A stretch of DNA of 64,000 nt, taken from the NCBI GenBank assembly GCA_964017065.1, contig OZ024787.1, positions 4,058,503 through 4,122,502 on the forward strand, read 5' to 3'. How positions within the stretch are numbered: position 1 is the stretch's first letter; every line of letters begins with the position of its first letter. The position numbers and the translations under genes are program-made. The notes below the pieces were generated by a model. That model was not told the DNA's origin and did not search any database. It saw nothing but the letters and a program-made list of their open reading frames with translations. This DNA comes from Haliclona indistincta. Lineage: Eukaryota > Porifera > Demospongiae > Haplosclerida > Chalinidae. Shown here in pieces: positions 22,728-34,443 of this stretch.

Positions 22728-25700
22728 ATGAGTCGATTCCAGGAAGGATTCCAGTCCGACAACAACTCGTCGTCTGATGACGGTACGCTCGCTTCTGTTC
22801 AGTTCGTCAATACTGAACAAGATACTGTATTCTAACCTGTGATGTCTCTGTTTATTTTTCTTCTACAGATTTTTGGTCCACCAGCCCTCCACGGACCAAA
22901 CCCATGTCTGCAGCAGAAGATCCGAAGGAAAAAGAGGTCAGTCTAGCAGCATTTGTGACAATTTTAACCATTAATTATAAAAATTATATCTCTCAATCTC
23001 TTTCTAGACTTCTCCTCCTCCTCCCGCTGTTTCACAGCAACCACTCACCACCGACAAGAAGAAGGACAACATCGACGATATGGAGGATTCTCTGTTCAAC
23101 ACTTTCGCCAGCAGCCAGCGCAAGAAGCGTCAACAGAAAGTATCCGAGAGGCAGCAAAAGTCTCAAGCTACCAACGAAGTCACTAGTGCTGTTGCCAAGC
23201 CATCCACTTCTGAATCAGACAGCAAACCAACTGCACAGAAGAAGCAGTCACAGGCCGAGACTAAGCAAAAGAAATCATACTTCAGTGAGCACAGCATGCT
23301 GTTGTATTTGTGTTACACCTTTTAGCTTGACATGCACGATTTATTTCTGTACTCTAGACAGTGTAGAATCATTACTCATAATGAACTAACTAACTAGTCT
23401 ACTGTAAATCACAGTTTGGTGTCTATTCACAATCACCACATATTGGTGTCTCTTTGAATGCTTCTGAATTCTGAATTTTCTCTTGCTTGTGCAGATATTG
23501 ATGATGACCTGTTGGCTGATTTGCTCTCTGAGAGTGATGAAGAAGAGAAGATCGACCAGAAACCAGTAAAACCAGCAACCACTAACCCAGAAGCCATTGA
23601 CCCAGGAGCTAATGGCACTGCTGCTACTGAAGACAGTGTATTCTCCCTGAGCACAGCTAGCAGGAATGCTGACAACAGCAAGGAAGAGGAGATCAGGATG
23701 CCGTCGTTTCTTGCTGAGACAAAGCCTGTGCTTCCTCCAGTGAAGGGCAAAAAATCCGACCTCCCATCTCTCTTAGGTGATCTACCACCACTCACCACAA
23801 GTGCAAACTCTGAGCTCCCATCTTTGAAATCAGCTCTTCCTCCACTCAAGAAGCATGGCCGCAGAACAACCGATTCCTCTTCTCCACCTGAGATCAAACC
23901 TGACCTGCCCTCTTTCCTGGACTCAGACCTTGACTCACCAACTGATCAAAAGCCTAAGGTTCTGACCCCACCCAGAGTATCTAAAAAGAAGACTACCAAA
24001 TCCAGGCGATCTACTGCAAAGCTGTCTCCTAAAAGCTCCGACGAAGATGACGACATTTTGAGCAGCCTAGGTCTCGATGAGACTCCGGTCACCAAGAAGA
24101 AGCAGCCAACCAAGAAGAAGGAAAGCAAGAAACCAGTTGAAGAGAGCACCAAACCACTGACTAATCCAGCATCTGAACCCAAGTCTACTGAAGCAGCTGC
24201 TACTTCCCGCCAGAACAACAAGGAGCCAGATATGTCTTTGTTCGGATCTTATCTTCCAACAACAAGTTCATCAAAGAGCAAGACTCTCCCAATACGAGGT
24301 CTCCTTAACCTCTCATCTCCATCTTTGTCATCAACATCGTCTCCTTCAACCTCTCCAAACTCTCCCAAAAAGAACGTGAGATTCTCTGAAACACTTGAGA
24401 TCAGCGACGGTGTTGTTCGTACGAAAACATCCATTAATGATCTTAACGGCAAATCTGCTGTAAACGTACTATCTCAGAAATCAGCTGAGTCAGCTCCATC
24501 TACTGATGCTTCACAGCCTTCTCCTTCTCTTGCTGCTGAACCAGTTTTGACGCCACCTAATGAACCACCGAAAGTTGAGTCTAGACACACTTCAGACACC
24601 TCCACTTCTCTTTTTGGAGAGATTGAGTCGCCTGTAAAGCAGCCTCGAAAACGGCCATCTTTTCTCAAGTCATCAGCTGCTGCTAACCTCTTTGATGAGC
24701 CTCCGAAAGAGCCTGTCGCTCTTGACGAAGCTGTCCCCTCTCAGGAACAACCTGAAGCAGCCATTTCTTCCCCAGTTGTGGATGGAGACCCACTTCTACT
24801 TCTCTTCGACAGCAGTCCTTCACCTACTAAGAAGGAGAAGAAGAGAAAGAAACGCAGCAGCCCACCTTTGTCTCCCACCAAGTCAAGTCCCTCAAATTCA
24901 CCTACTGAAGTTACTCCAAGCATCAGTAACCAGTTGCTCACTACTGACCAGCCAGAGCCAGTACAAATCGAGCCAACTAACTTAGTTCTTCCTCGTCCGC
25001 CTTCTCTCACTAGTTCTACTACACAGCAATCACCCTCGATCCTTCCTCGCCGAAGAAGCATTGAGAGAGAAACCAGTGACAGCAAGCTTCGTGAACGAGG
25101 AGAGGACAAGATAAGAGAACTAGAGGTCAGTTACAAGAAAAAATGTCAGAAACTCAACAATTTTATTTATTTTTCTTAGGCACAGTTGAAATTAGCCGAA
25201 GAGAAGGCGAAGCAACAGAAACAAAGAATGGAGGAGGAGAAAGAACAACAGGCCTTAGAGCTCAACAAGCAACTCAGTGAATTGAAACTACAGGTATAAA
25301 GACTTGAGTTATCATTAGCTATAGTTGTGGCTGGTTGTGGCATAATAATTATAAAATGTTGTTCATAGTTGCACAAGTCAGAACTGGAGATAGAGAAGCT
25401 AAACTTATCAATGGAAGCGGCTAAACAGAGCCACTCAGCTGAACTGCTGGCTGCCCAAACTTCTAACAGGTGAATAAAGAGTACTTGTGTAAGCATAATA
25501 GTTACTATGAATCTCTCCTCTCAGTGATAAATTGCAAAGTCTTGAAGAGGAGTTCAAAAGAAAGCAGTCTAGGTCAGTTTAACATTCATGTACTAGTACT
25601 AATACTTGTAAATTACCGTACAGTGGGTACATTTCGCAAGGTTAAATTTTTGCGTTTTTCCCAATTTTTGTTCGAAACGTGACAAATCTGTATGAAAAAA

Positions 25701-26803
25701 ATCTTGATAAAATGTATGGAGTTGATTTGTATGCCAGGCCCAAATTAAATTCGCGGAAGTTACCTGCTATACGGTATTTTTGTTGTTGTAGTACGTATTG
25801 AAATACTTTTTTACTACTTTGGTTCAGGTTGATTTCAGAGAAGGAGTCTGAGGTGTCTCTGTGCAAGCAACAACTTCAGCAGTTGGAGCAGGAGAAGCTG
25901 ACTGTAGTCACAACGCTAAAGAAGCAGGTCTCTACTCTAGAAGAGACCCGAGACAGCGAGATGACCAAAATCAAGGAAACACACAGGTACAGTATACACA
26001 TAAAATAATGATATGAATAGCACTGACTAATGTTAGTGTGTGTACCAGTGTTTATGTACGATGTTTTTCTTGAAATGTAGATTTGCATTCGAAGAGCTCA
26101 AGAGGCAGCACAAGTTCGACATTGAGCACATGAAGCAAAGACACAGAGAGGAGATAGAAGACCTCAAGAGTGCCTACTCTCACACAAGGTAGAGCAAGAT
26201 GCACACACGATAGTGATACACTCATCTTTCTCTTCTCTGTTTCACCAGGATGCTAGCAGAGCTCACTCACCAGGTGGAGTCCTCGGTCAAGGAGGTCAGC
26301 AGTCTGCATGGACGATTCAGCGACACTGTCATTGACAGCCAAAAGGAGAGAGAGGAGGTCTTGAGAGCTAAAGAGAGCCAGCTGAAATGTGAGCACATTG
26401 CAAGCAGACAATCACTTTCAATTACTAGACAAATCCGTGCTTTTGATTTTTGTTTTACTGTTGATTCTTATCCTCATGCAGGTATGGAGAAGAGGCTAGT
26501 TATGCAGCAGAATGAAAATGACAAGGAGAGGGAGCACCTTCATTCACTGCTAGCTAAGTTTGAGCGTCACATCTCCGAGAAATCTAATGAACTAGAAAGA
26601 GTGAGCACCAACTACTATATTGCTAGTATGATTCATCGTTCTTTCTCTGACAGGATCGCTGGAAGCTGCAGCAAGACATGGGACGTCTTGAAGCACGTGA
26701 GAAAGCATTCGACGAGGATAGAGAGATTCGTCTGAGGAAGATTGAACAACAGAAAGAACAATTGCAGAGGGAGAAGGTCAGTAATTTCTTTCCCTCCCTT
26801 CTT

Positions 26804-26876
<73 letters not shown>

Positions 26877-28758
26877 ATTCCCTCCTCTCTCTCTCTCTCT
26901 CATTCCCTTGACTCTCTCTCTCCTCTCTCTCTCTCACTCTCTCTCTCTCCCTCCTCTCTCTCTCTCTCCATCAATTCCTTCGTTCAATTGTCCAGTTAGG
27001 AATTATTATTTTCTCTAAACAGGAAAGAATGCTAGCTGATCATCAGGAAGGTCTGGCTAAGACTTATTCTGAGACGAGATCTGTAGCCTCTGAACGTGCA
27101 GAGCTCGCTGCACTAGATAAAGCTCTCCGAGAAAGAGAACAAGAGATAACAAAGAAAACAATGAGGGTATGTGATCAAATATTCACGACAATGGCTGGAA
27201 CTTTTAATTTTGGGCTTCAGTACAGAATTATTGCATGAAATTTTCTATGCTTGCTTTGTGCGAACCATTTTTACTTTGACTTGGTTTTTCTGAAGGTCGA
27301 AGCTGATCTGATTGCAGCTGAGGCTAAGCTGAGCTCAGAGAAGGAAAGGATGGCGAGGGAACAGGACCAGCTTGCACAAGCCCAGCGCAAGCTGAGCCTG
27401 GAGAGGGAGGAGGTAGACGACAAACTGAGGAGGGTAGAGGCAACGAAACATGAAGTTGAGAAACGTACTCAATCACTGGACAGAATTGCTAAGGTGTGTT
27501 CCATTGTGCAGCTTTTTTGTGTACACGTACAGGTACATGTACTTTTATCTGCTAGAATGTGGGTGCAATAAAATTTTTTATGAATTTTCATTATTTTTCA
27601 CATCACATTTTATTTCAGTCTGCTGATGATATGCAAGCTAAGGGACTGGAGGCTATACAAGAAGTCGAGAAGAAACAGTACGAGATTAATAAACAATGGA
27701 AATTGCTTAAGAAAGAAGCAGCTCAGCTGAGAGAGAAAGAGAAAATCCTAGCCATGGTAAGCTATGACTACATTGTGTGTTTGAGTACACTAGCATGCAC
27801 AAAATTAATGTCACTTGTGTTCTGTGCTTGTCATGATTTAATTTATTCCATGCTTGTTTATGCAGGATCGTGTGATGTTTCTCAAGGAGAAGCGAGAACA
27901 CATGCAGCAAGTGTCAGCTGCCAGCCATGTCGACACTCAGTTTCAACAGCACACCACTGCTGGAGGCAGCCCCACCTTCTCCAACTATTCAGTCAACTTC
28001 GATCCCAACCCTCATCACCACACCGTTCCTGTTTCTTCCACTCCTCACACCTTCACATCTCATCACTCTCCCTCCTTCATTCCGCAGCACTACTATTCAA
28101 TGAGGCACTCCAACAATAGCAGGGTTTCTGGAAACGACCACTGTTTGTGCAATGCCTGTGGGGCTCACAACCGCAAGTACACAGTGCCTTCACAACACCT
28201 GAGCAAGTGTTTACAAGAAATGGAACGAAATGCTGAAATTGTAAGTTAATGCACTTGTACAATGTATACTCAGAGTCACATACATGTACATGAGTCACTA
28301 TCATTGACTCAGAGTATACCTAGTTCTTTAGAGTGCATTGACATGACGATAGAGCAGTTAGCACCTACACTGTACATGTGCATGTACGTAGAATTACTCT
28401 GTGTGTAAACGCTTGGTTTACAAGTCGTCCATTATTATACATCATGTTTATTATACATATTTGTGGGTTATATTTGGGATTCAGTAAGTGTCCATTATAG
28501 AGGGATGAGTATAAGAGGGGTTCCACTGTACACTTAAGTTGTAATCTAGCCACAAACTGACGATAATGATAGTAAAACTCTGCTATTGAGAAATTCATCA
28601 GCTGCTTGTTTCTGTTCCAGGATCACAAGGTACTCCGTGAAGAGGCAAAGTTTCTGGGATACCTTGAGGCTACTAACCAACACTATTTCAGGAACACCTC
28701 CTCTCCAATGATGATGAGGCCTGGATCATCTAGTACTAATAATATGATAAGACACTAA
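22728..28758 (+). CDS. FBF1: Fas-binding factor 1 homologue (ciliary transition fibre protein)
   Basis: Seventeen phase-consistent exons run from 22728-22782 through a large exon 4 (23495-25125) to the terminal exon 28621-28758, giving 1311 aa. FBF1 sits on centriole distal appendages and helps gate the cilium. The N-terminal half is disordered, with short acidic modules (DDDLLADLLSESDEEE, DDDILSSLGLDETP) like those of vertebrate FBF1. Exons 5-15 are continuous coiled coil; the segment LAELTHQVESSVKEVSSLHG followed by SQKEREEVLRAKE matches the conserved FBF1 coiled-coil core. Exon 16 encodes a His/Ser/Pro-rich linker with a CNACG patch, and exon 17 (FLGYLEATNQHYF) matches the FBF1 C-terminus. 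The gene shared a divergent promoter with the CaaL gene before the MULE inserted. Its last two exons mark the left edge of the segmental duplication. Confidence 0.9.
25614..25776. mobile_element. MITE with ACCGTATAGC-type ends in FBF1 intron 7
   Basis: The left end is TACCGTACAGTGGGTACATT; the right end read inward is TACCGTATAGCAGGTAACTT. It is a relative of the copy at 14370-14538. Confidence 0.6.
26804..26974 (+). repeat. (CT)n microsatellite in FBF1 intron 12
   Basis: CT runs interrupted by CCATTCCCTC-type blocks make up nearly the whole intron. Confidence 0.95.
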
Positions 28759-29196
28759 CTTGCACTGTTCAATTGTAATTTCAAATTCACAATCACTTTT
28801 AAGTTTATAGCTGTTATACTAGGAATCAATTTCACTATCACACACGCATTCAGTCATTCTGCAATTAAATTATTTGTAGTAATATTAAAGTGAAACAGAG
28901 AAGGACAAGTTGGATCTCGTGACAGAAGTTCACAAATATAGATGGAATACGTTGCCCCACCAAATTATTATATAATTATTTTCTGATTTGCGTTGAAAGA
29001 AAGAAGAGGCTAGGAGAAATCTAACCAAAATCACTACTATGTGCTATACTATAGAGATGTTCTGGTTCACTAGCTAATCTAACAATTATATAGCTAATCA
29101 GAGTAAATACTTCACAGTGAAGATTCAAAGACATTCTGAGTATATGATGGAACTGCAAACAAATAAATGAATATTTTTATAAGCATGTTTTAGTGC

Positions 29197-31124
29197 TTAC
29201 TCATGATCAATCGTTTGCTCAGATAATTCTGAGGTACCATAGCTTCCATTCACTTGAATAGTGTCTATGGTTTTCTTGTTAGAAAGAGGATTTGTAACAT
29301 TTTGTGGTGCTGATGACATGCTGCAAGAAAATATTTCATTTTTAAAACGGCAATACAATTTTTGATCTAATGCTCACTCATTGTCTGGTGCCATGGTAGC
29401 ATAGCAAGCATTGTCCTCTAAGCTAACACTTCTCTCAGTTGGACAAACAGAAGAGGCTTTATTATGGTTATTTCGTTTCCTTACCCAACATGCGATAACA
29501 ACTAGCATTACTATGACTATCACAGCAATAGAGACCAGAATTGCAATGACCGGATAGATCATGATTGCAAGATTAGCAGCATCGGGTTCAGGAACAGCTG
29601 CTGTTGGTGTGGCTTGGAACTGGCTTGAAGTTGCTTCAGGCTCTACAGGAAAACCATAATACTAGCTACAGCAATTATGGTGGTTATAGATATTGCAACA
29701 CGAACATGCATGTACCTGCACAATAATAAAATTCAAATTTGCATTATAAAATTATCATTATGATCTCAAAAAAATGTCACCCACTTGTTGTTGTTACAGT
29801 TTGGTCTTCACTGGTGACACGAATTCCTGTGAATGTGATAATTTAACAAAAGTAATGTAGACACGAATTGTGCAATTTAGCAACAATCGCACCTGCAGAT
29901 GCACTGGTGCTAATTTCCACAGAGACCAGAGGAAAATCATAGTTAAAGAACATGTAAGCTGAGTATACTGTGCATGGTGCAAAATCTTGATTGTATACTG
30001 CACGATTGACAGGACCATCATTCTTTTGATAATGTATCACTGTTTGGGAGTTCATCCAAAATGGCTGAAACACTCCCAGTATGTCTCCCTCCTGGAAATC
30101 CAGTGGAGGGTTGGGGATGTACTCGTGAACATTAGGATGAATTGGATTTGGTGCAAGAAAATCAAACCCAATTATGATGAACTGTAAACTTTGTGAGTTA
30201 ACATTTTGACGCCATATTTGAAGCTCAGATAGACGAAGGCTGCCGGGACGATGTTTAGCCCCAACTATCCACTTGGTGATAGAGCCACTGCAGGTGAAGG
30301 TGATGTCTGGAAATATACGTTGCTGTCTTCCTCGGACTATCACAGCATTGGTATTGACCTCCATTATCTGATGCCTCAAAACAGTAGGAGAAGGAAAACT
30401 GTTTGAACATGATGATTCTGTATCATAATTATTATAGAATCATTCGCAAGTAATGATTTATTTCTAACTGTTCTCACCAGTAATAAGAGAAATGAGTAAT
30501 TGCATGTGTTTTTCAGTCAAAGACTCGAGCGTGATTGATGCTGGATTTCTACGGCTCTTTGTGCAATAGCTACTACTATGCTTGATGTTACTGTTGCTGG
30601 AGTAGTATAGAGTAGCAATGCTATCGCTCTTGTGTGGCTGGTACACTCCGAGCACATCTCCTTTCTGAAACAATATGGGTGTGTTCAGGTAATACCGGAG
30701 TACCCCATCAGGACTGAAGTCTCCTGGATTCAGTCTAATCTCTTGACTGGCTTGTTTGGTGAATACTGTAGAGTTGGACTTCTTCCATAACTGCACCTCT
30801 GGATACAAGGTCTGATTACCATCCATTCTAGTTGTTGCTCCAAGAAGGAGACCAGTAATAGTTCCACTGCAGCTGAAGCTCATATCAGGGATCAGGCACA
30901 ATTCACTGTTTAGACCATTTTGTGATTTACTATCACCGTGGCCAATCTTAGAGGCTCTTCGGATGAGTAGGTCATGGTCTATGAACCCACTGGTACAACC
31001 ATCAGCAGCTACTGGAAGACAATAGTAGCTAGACATATAAGAATAAAAAGTACGATTTACCTTGTAAGCAAGCCAGGATTGCAGTCAATGTGAAAAGCAT
31101 GACATGTTTTTGCCACATTGCCAT
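29197..31124 (-). CDS. Single-pass receptor-like protein with two repeated ectodomains (copy 1)
   Basis: Six exons fit: 31124-31061, 31011-30478, 30417-29893, 29826-29785, 29642-29378 and 29320-29197, giving 517 aa. A signal peptide (MAMWQKHVMLFTLTAILACL) leads into two related ectodomains, one per large exon. Each contains FxCSGxIT, a YPEVQLWK/LSELQIWR strand, and FQKGDVLGVYQP/FQEGDILGVFQP, so they are an internal duplication. A short Thr-rich stalk leads to one membrane helix (IAILVSIAVIVIVMLVVIAC), then RKR and a cytoplasmic tail of about 75 residues with two tyrosines in CYATM and GSYGTSEL contexts. The ectodomain family is not one I can name. It is divergent from the beta-helix gene of the same unit. 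Confidence 0.78.
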
Positions 31125-31549
31125 AACTGCATGCAATAGCACAAAACTGAATGGTTCATGGCAAACACCTGATTAAGTGTGCTGTTCAAAAGATGGGTGG
31201 TGCTCGTCCTAGCTGGATGGAGCATGCGCATCAACGTATAAGGAAGTACAGAGATCTCCCTCGTTCACTGGCGTAGCGCTAGGAGTGGGCGGGGCTCGTG
31301 TATAGTGCGCGCGCACATGCGCGCGTGGGTGAGCTCATTCGGCCTGATTTTCATGCATGCATTATGGGCTACAAAAGTTCCTTGTAGGTTTACATTGTGG
31401 ACCAGTGGTAGATTTCTTCATCTCTACATTCTTTTCATTTCGATAGAATTAATTTTCTTGTACTAATTATTGTACAGTCAACAACAGATGGTGCATTTAA
31501 ACTAACTACAGCTTAAACTTACATCACATCATTTGTGGGAGCAATCCAG

Positions 31550-31634
31550 CTAGCTAGCTAATACAGCTAGCCAGCTAATATAGCTAGCTAACTAATCCAG
31601 CTAGCTAGCTAACACAGCTAGCTAGCTAGCAGTC
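31550..31634. repeat. AGCT-rich palindromic satellite, unit 1
   Basis: Repeats of AGCTAGCTAGCTAA separated by short AT blocks; the same block occurs at 42568-42656 in unit 2. Confidence 0.85.
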
Positions 31635-31635
31635 A

Positions 31636-31770
31636 GGGGAGAATTGCTGCTGTACTACAACACTGCTGAGAAACTTGGCTGAGCATTTCTTGTGCTACAT
31701 ACACTATTCAATTGATTTTGTACCGCCGTGAATTTTTATGTAACTTCTAGTTCACTCATGAAACAGAGCA
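31636..31770 (+). pseudogene. Relic of a beta-helix gene copy, unit 1
   Basis: The stretch TTGCTGCTGTACTACAACAC...AACAGAGCAGGGCAAG aligns by eye with the coding sequence at about 36015-36170 (LLLYNNTAD...SGNRAGQG) of the neighbouring gene, with deletions and stops. The matching relic in unit 2 lies at about 42660-42793. Confidence 0.6.
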
Positions 31771-32334
31771 GGGCAAGTTTGTGCATTAGTCACTAATGCA
31801 GTCACCATGCATAATAGCTACAAGATCTAGCTAGACACTCTGTGTGGGTCTCAATTAGAGTGGTTCCACCAAAATCCATTAACATGTACATGTACTGCAT
31901 CCCCTGTGTGTGAAAAACATTGTAAGTTGTAGCTATATACTGATATTGTACAGTCAACAACAGATGGTGCATTTAAACAAGCTACCAGTACAACTTAAAA
32001 TTGCATCACATCTTCCTACGTTTTCCTTCCTGGGGAATAAAAATCTGTTCTCTTCTGAATTCATTGGTGTTAGCGTCTCCCGGGCACAATAGTTGCATCT
32101 AGTTGAGAACCTGGAGGGAGACTGAGTAGTAATGCCAGTGAGATCAGTATTGTCAGGAGTAGGGTAACTGCTGCTGTACTAGATCATGAGGTACGACAGA
32201 GGGAGAGGGAGGTGAAGACTGAGGTGATTCTCGATCTCCCGAACATAGTGGCTCAGGCGGATCAATGGACTCTACAAACATTTTCACTACAATACAACAA
32301 ATTGTTATTTAAAACATGTACATGCCTAAAACAA

Positions 32335-33551
32335 AAGAAAATAAAAAGATTTCTAACGAAATCAAAAGGATGTAGGGATAAAGAATCTGCTACTGGTCCA
32401 CAATGTAAACCAACAAGGAGCAAGCATGGAATGGTAACACGATTGACTTGCTAACAGACCATAGATCCCTACATCAGTGGCTGTACATAACATTTTGACT
32501 ATACTATAATAATTTGTCACAAGCTAAATCCAATTCAATGCATGTCAGGTGTCAGTCAATAGCAACTAGCAGAACTGCTTTAGTCAGCCACTGATGTAGG
32601 GATCTATGGTCTGTTAGCAAGTCAATTTAATCGTGTTACCATTCCATGCTTGCTCCTTGTTGGTTTACATTGTGGACCAGTAGCAGATTCTTTATCCCTA
32701 CATCCTTTTGATTTCGTTAGAAATCTTTTTATTTTCTTGTTTGTGTCCTTTTTTCTTTTACAGTGAGTTTCAAATTTTTGGTGCAGTTCGAATTCGGCAA
32801 GATAATGTATCTCTTTTTTGTTTCCATCATTGGTTTGTTTTGCTTTTCTTGATAATTGCTTTTTAACTTGTAGCTCCTAAATACTGAAACTAGCTCATGC
32901 ATTCATGCGTGCTGCAACCTGGATGCACAGCATACGAGCCCGCCCACTCTGGTTTAGAATTTTCTGTATGGCTGTGATACTATCTGGCAAGCAGCAGAAC
33001 GGTGATACTACACGAGCTTACTCTGTGAGTTGTTCTTCGAAGACTCCAGACGCCAATATGCGCTCTCCATACGGCGATACTCTATAAGTGTGTTTGGTCA
33101 CGTGCGTATTACGTAATCACAATAATGGCGTCAAACACTTAGCTGACAACTGTTCGTGATCGTGAGCTCGTCAAATGTATATCGTCGTTTCGCTAAAAAC
33201 TAAGTTCAAAAGGCACATGCCAGGAGAATTTCACGACTATTCGTGGGTGTTTTGGTCTCGACACTGCTCGTGTAAAGGCGCTAGGCGAGTTGAAGAAAGA
33301 AAGAAAGAAAACGAAGATGACGAAAGTCGATTTTCACCGTTTCCAGGTTCGTCACTTTAGTAACAATTTCGAGCAATCTCCTTGCTACTGTAAGATGGGG
33401 CAATGCCAGAGAGCAGATACAAGTGTCTTTGGACGTATACAATTCATCACCAGGCGAAATATCAGCGTTTGAACGCTAATACATTGTATGTAGCCGCCAT
33501 CTTCTTTTCTCGTTCATCCCTACATAGGGAGTCACTACCGTGACTCCCTAA
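32335..33551 (+). mobile_element. Non-autonomous Helitron-like element, copy 1
   Basis: Unit 2 has the empty site (CTATTAAAACAA then TAACGTAACAG, about 43320-43340), which fixes both ends of this 1.2-kb insertion with no target duplication, between A and T. The 3' end carries a 9-bp-stem hairpin GGGAGTCAC-TACC-GTGACTCCC (33527-33548) followed by CTAA. A 3' hairpin, a CTRR end and A/T insertion are Helitron hallmarks. The 5' TC of classic Helitrons is not seen. The 5' part (about 32335-32741) is a long hairpin. A second copy is at 62233-63452. Confidence 0.7.
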
Positions 33552-34348
33552 TAACGTAACAGATTAATAATAATAGAACTAACCTTACTTCACTGAGATG
33601 AAAGAACAAAACAAAAAACCCATCTGGAGGGGGTATACTGTACTAACTCATACTGCAGTTATAAACCAAGAATGAGCCATACCTTTCAAATAGTGCGTAA
33701 ATGACTTTTTTCTTTCTCCCTCTTTCCCACATCAGTGCATGTGACACTTTCTCAACAAGTATGTTAGTCAGTCATCAACATTGCTTCATGATAACGTACA
33801 TTAGTCCTTGTAAAGTTATAAGGTTCAGATAAACAGGTTCTGATCCTCCATGACTAATCTCACCGTGTGGGCACCCCTGAAATAGGCACAACAATTAATA
33901 ACATTATTGCTGTCATTGCATGTTGTAATGTATTAGCTATCACAGGCAGTGACAACCACAATTATCTTGGATCCGAACTGACAACAAGCACACAGAGCAA
34001 TAGAGTGAATTTATACATAGTATATATTATGAGTCACAATGAGTTACATGACATAAACAAGAACGGAAACAGACACTATACATGTGGTCCCCCAAAAAAG
34101 GTTTGTGCATTAGTCACTAATGCATCCACCATGCATAATAGATACAAGATCTAACTTTAAACTCTGTGTGGGTCTCAATTAGAGTGGTTCCACCAAAATC
34201 CATTAACATGTACTGCATCCCCTGTGTGTGAAAAACATGGTAAATTGTAGCTATACTGATATTGTACAGTCAACAACAGATGGTGCATTTAAACAAGCTA
34301 CAATCAACCTAAACTTGCATCACATCTTTTGTGAGAGCAATCTAGCAA

Positions 34349-34356
34349 TATAAAAG
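34349..34356 (+). promoter_or_regulatory. TATA box of beta-helix gene 1
   Basis: TATAAAAG lies 88 bp before the ATG; the same box is kept at 44124-44131 in unit 2, at a similar distance. Confidence 0.65.
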
Positions 34357-34443
34357 TGAAACCCTCCTCAGTGTTCACTGTACTGTGACCCAATTGGCAA
34401 CCTACGTTCCACACTCTGATAGTACAGGACTACTAACTAGCTG

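Noticed and set aside
22904..23389. Alternative 161-codon frame over FBF1 exon 3
   Set aside because: Wrong frame; exon 3 of FBF1 uses another phase that continues through the whole gene.
31540..31634. CRISPR-like array
   Set aside because: AGCTAGCT repeats are short palindromes without unique spacers, in a eukaryotic genome.
33867..34154. 95-codon frame conserved at 43645-43932
   Set aside because: Its start is GTG, and its conservation is explained by the recent segmental duplication; no protein features.
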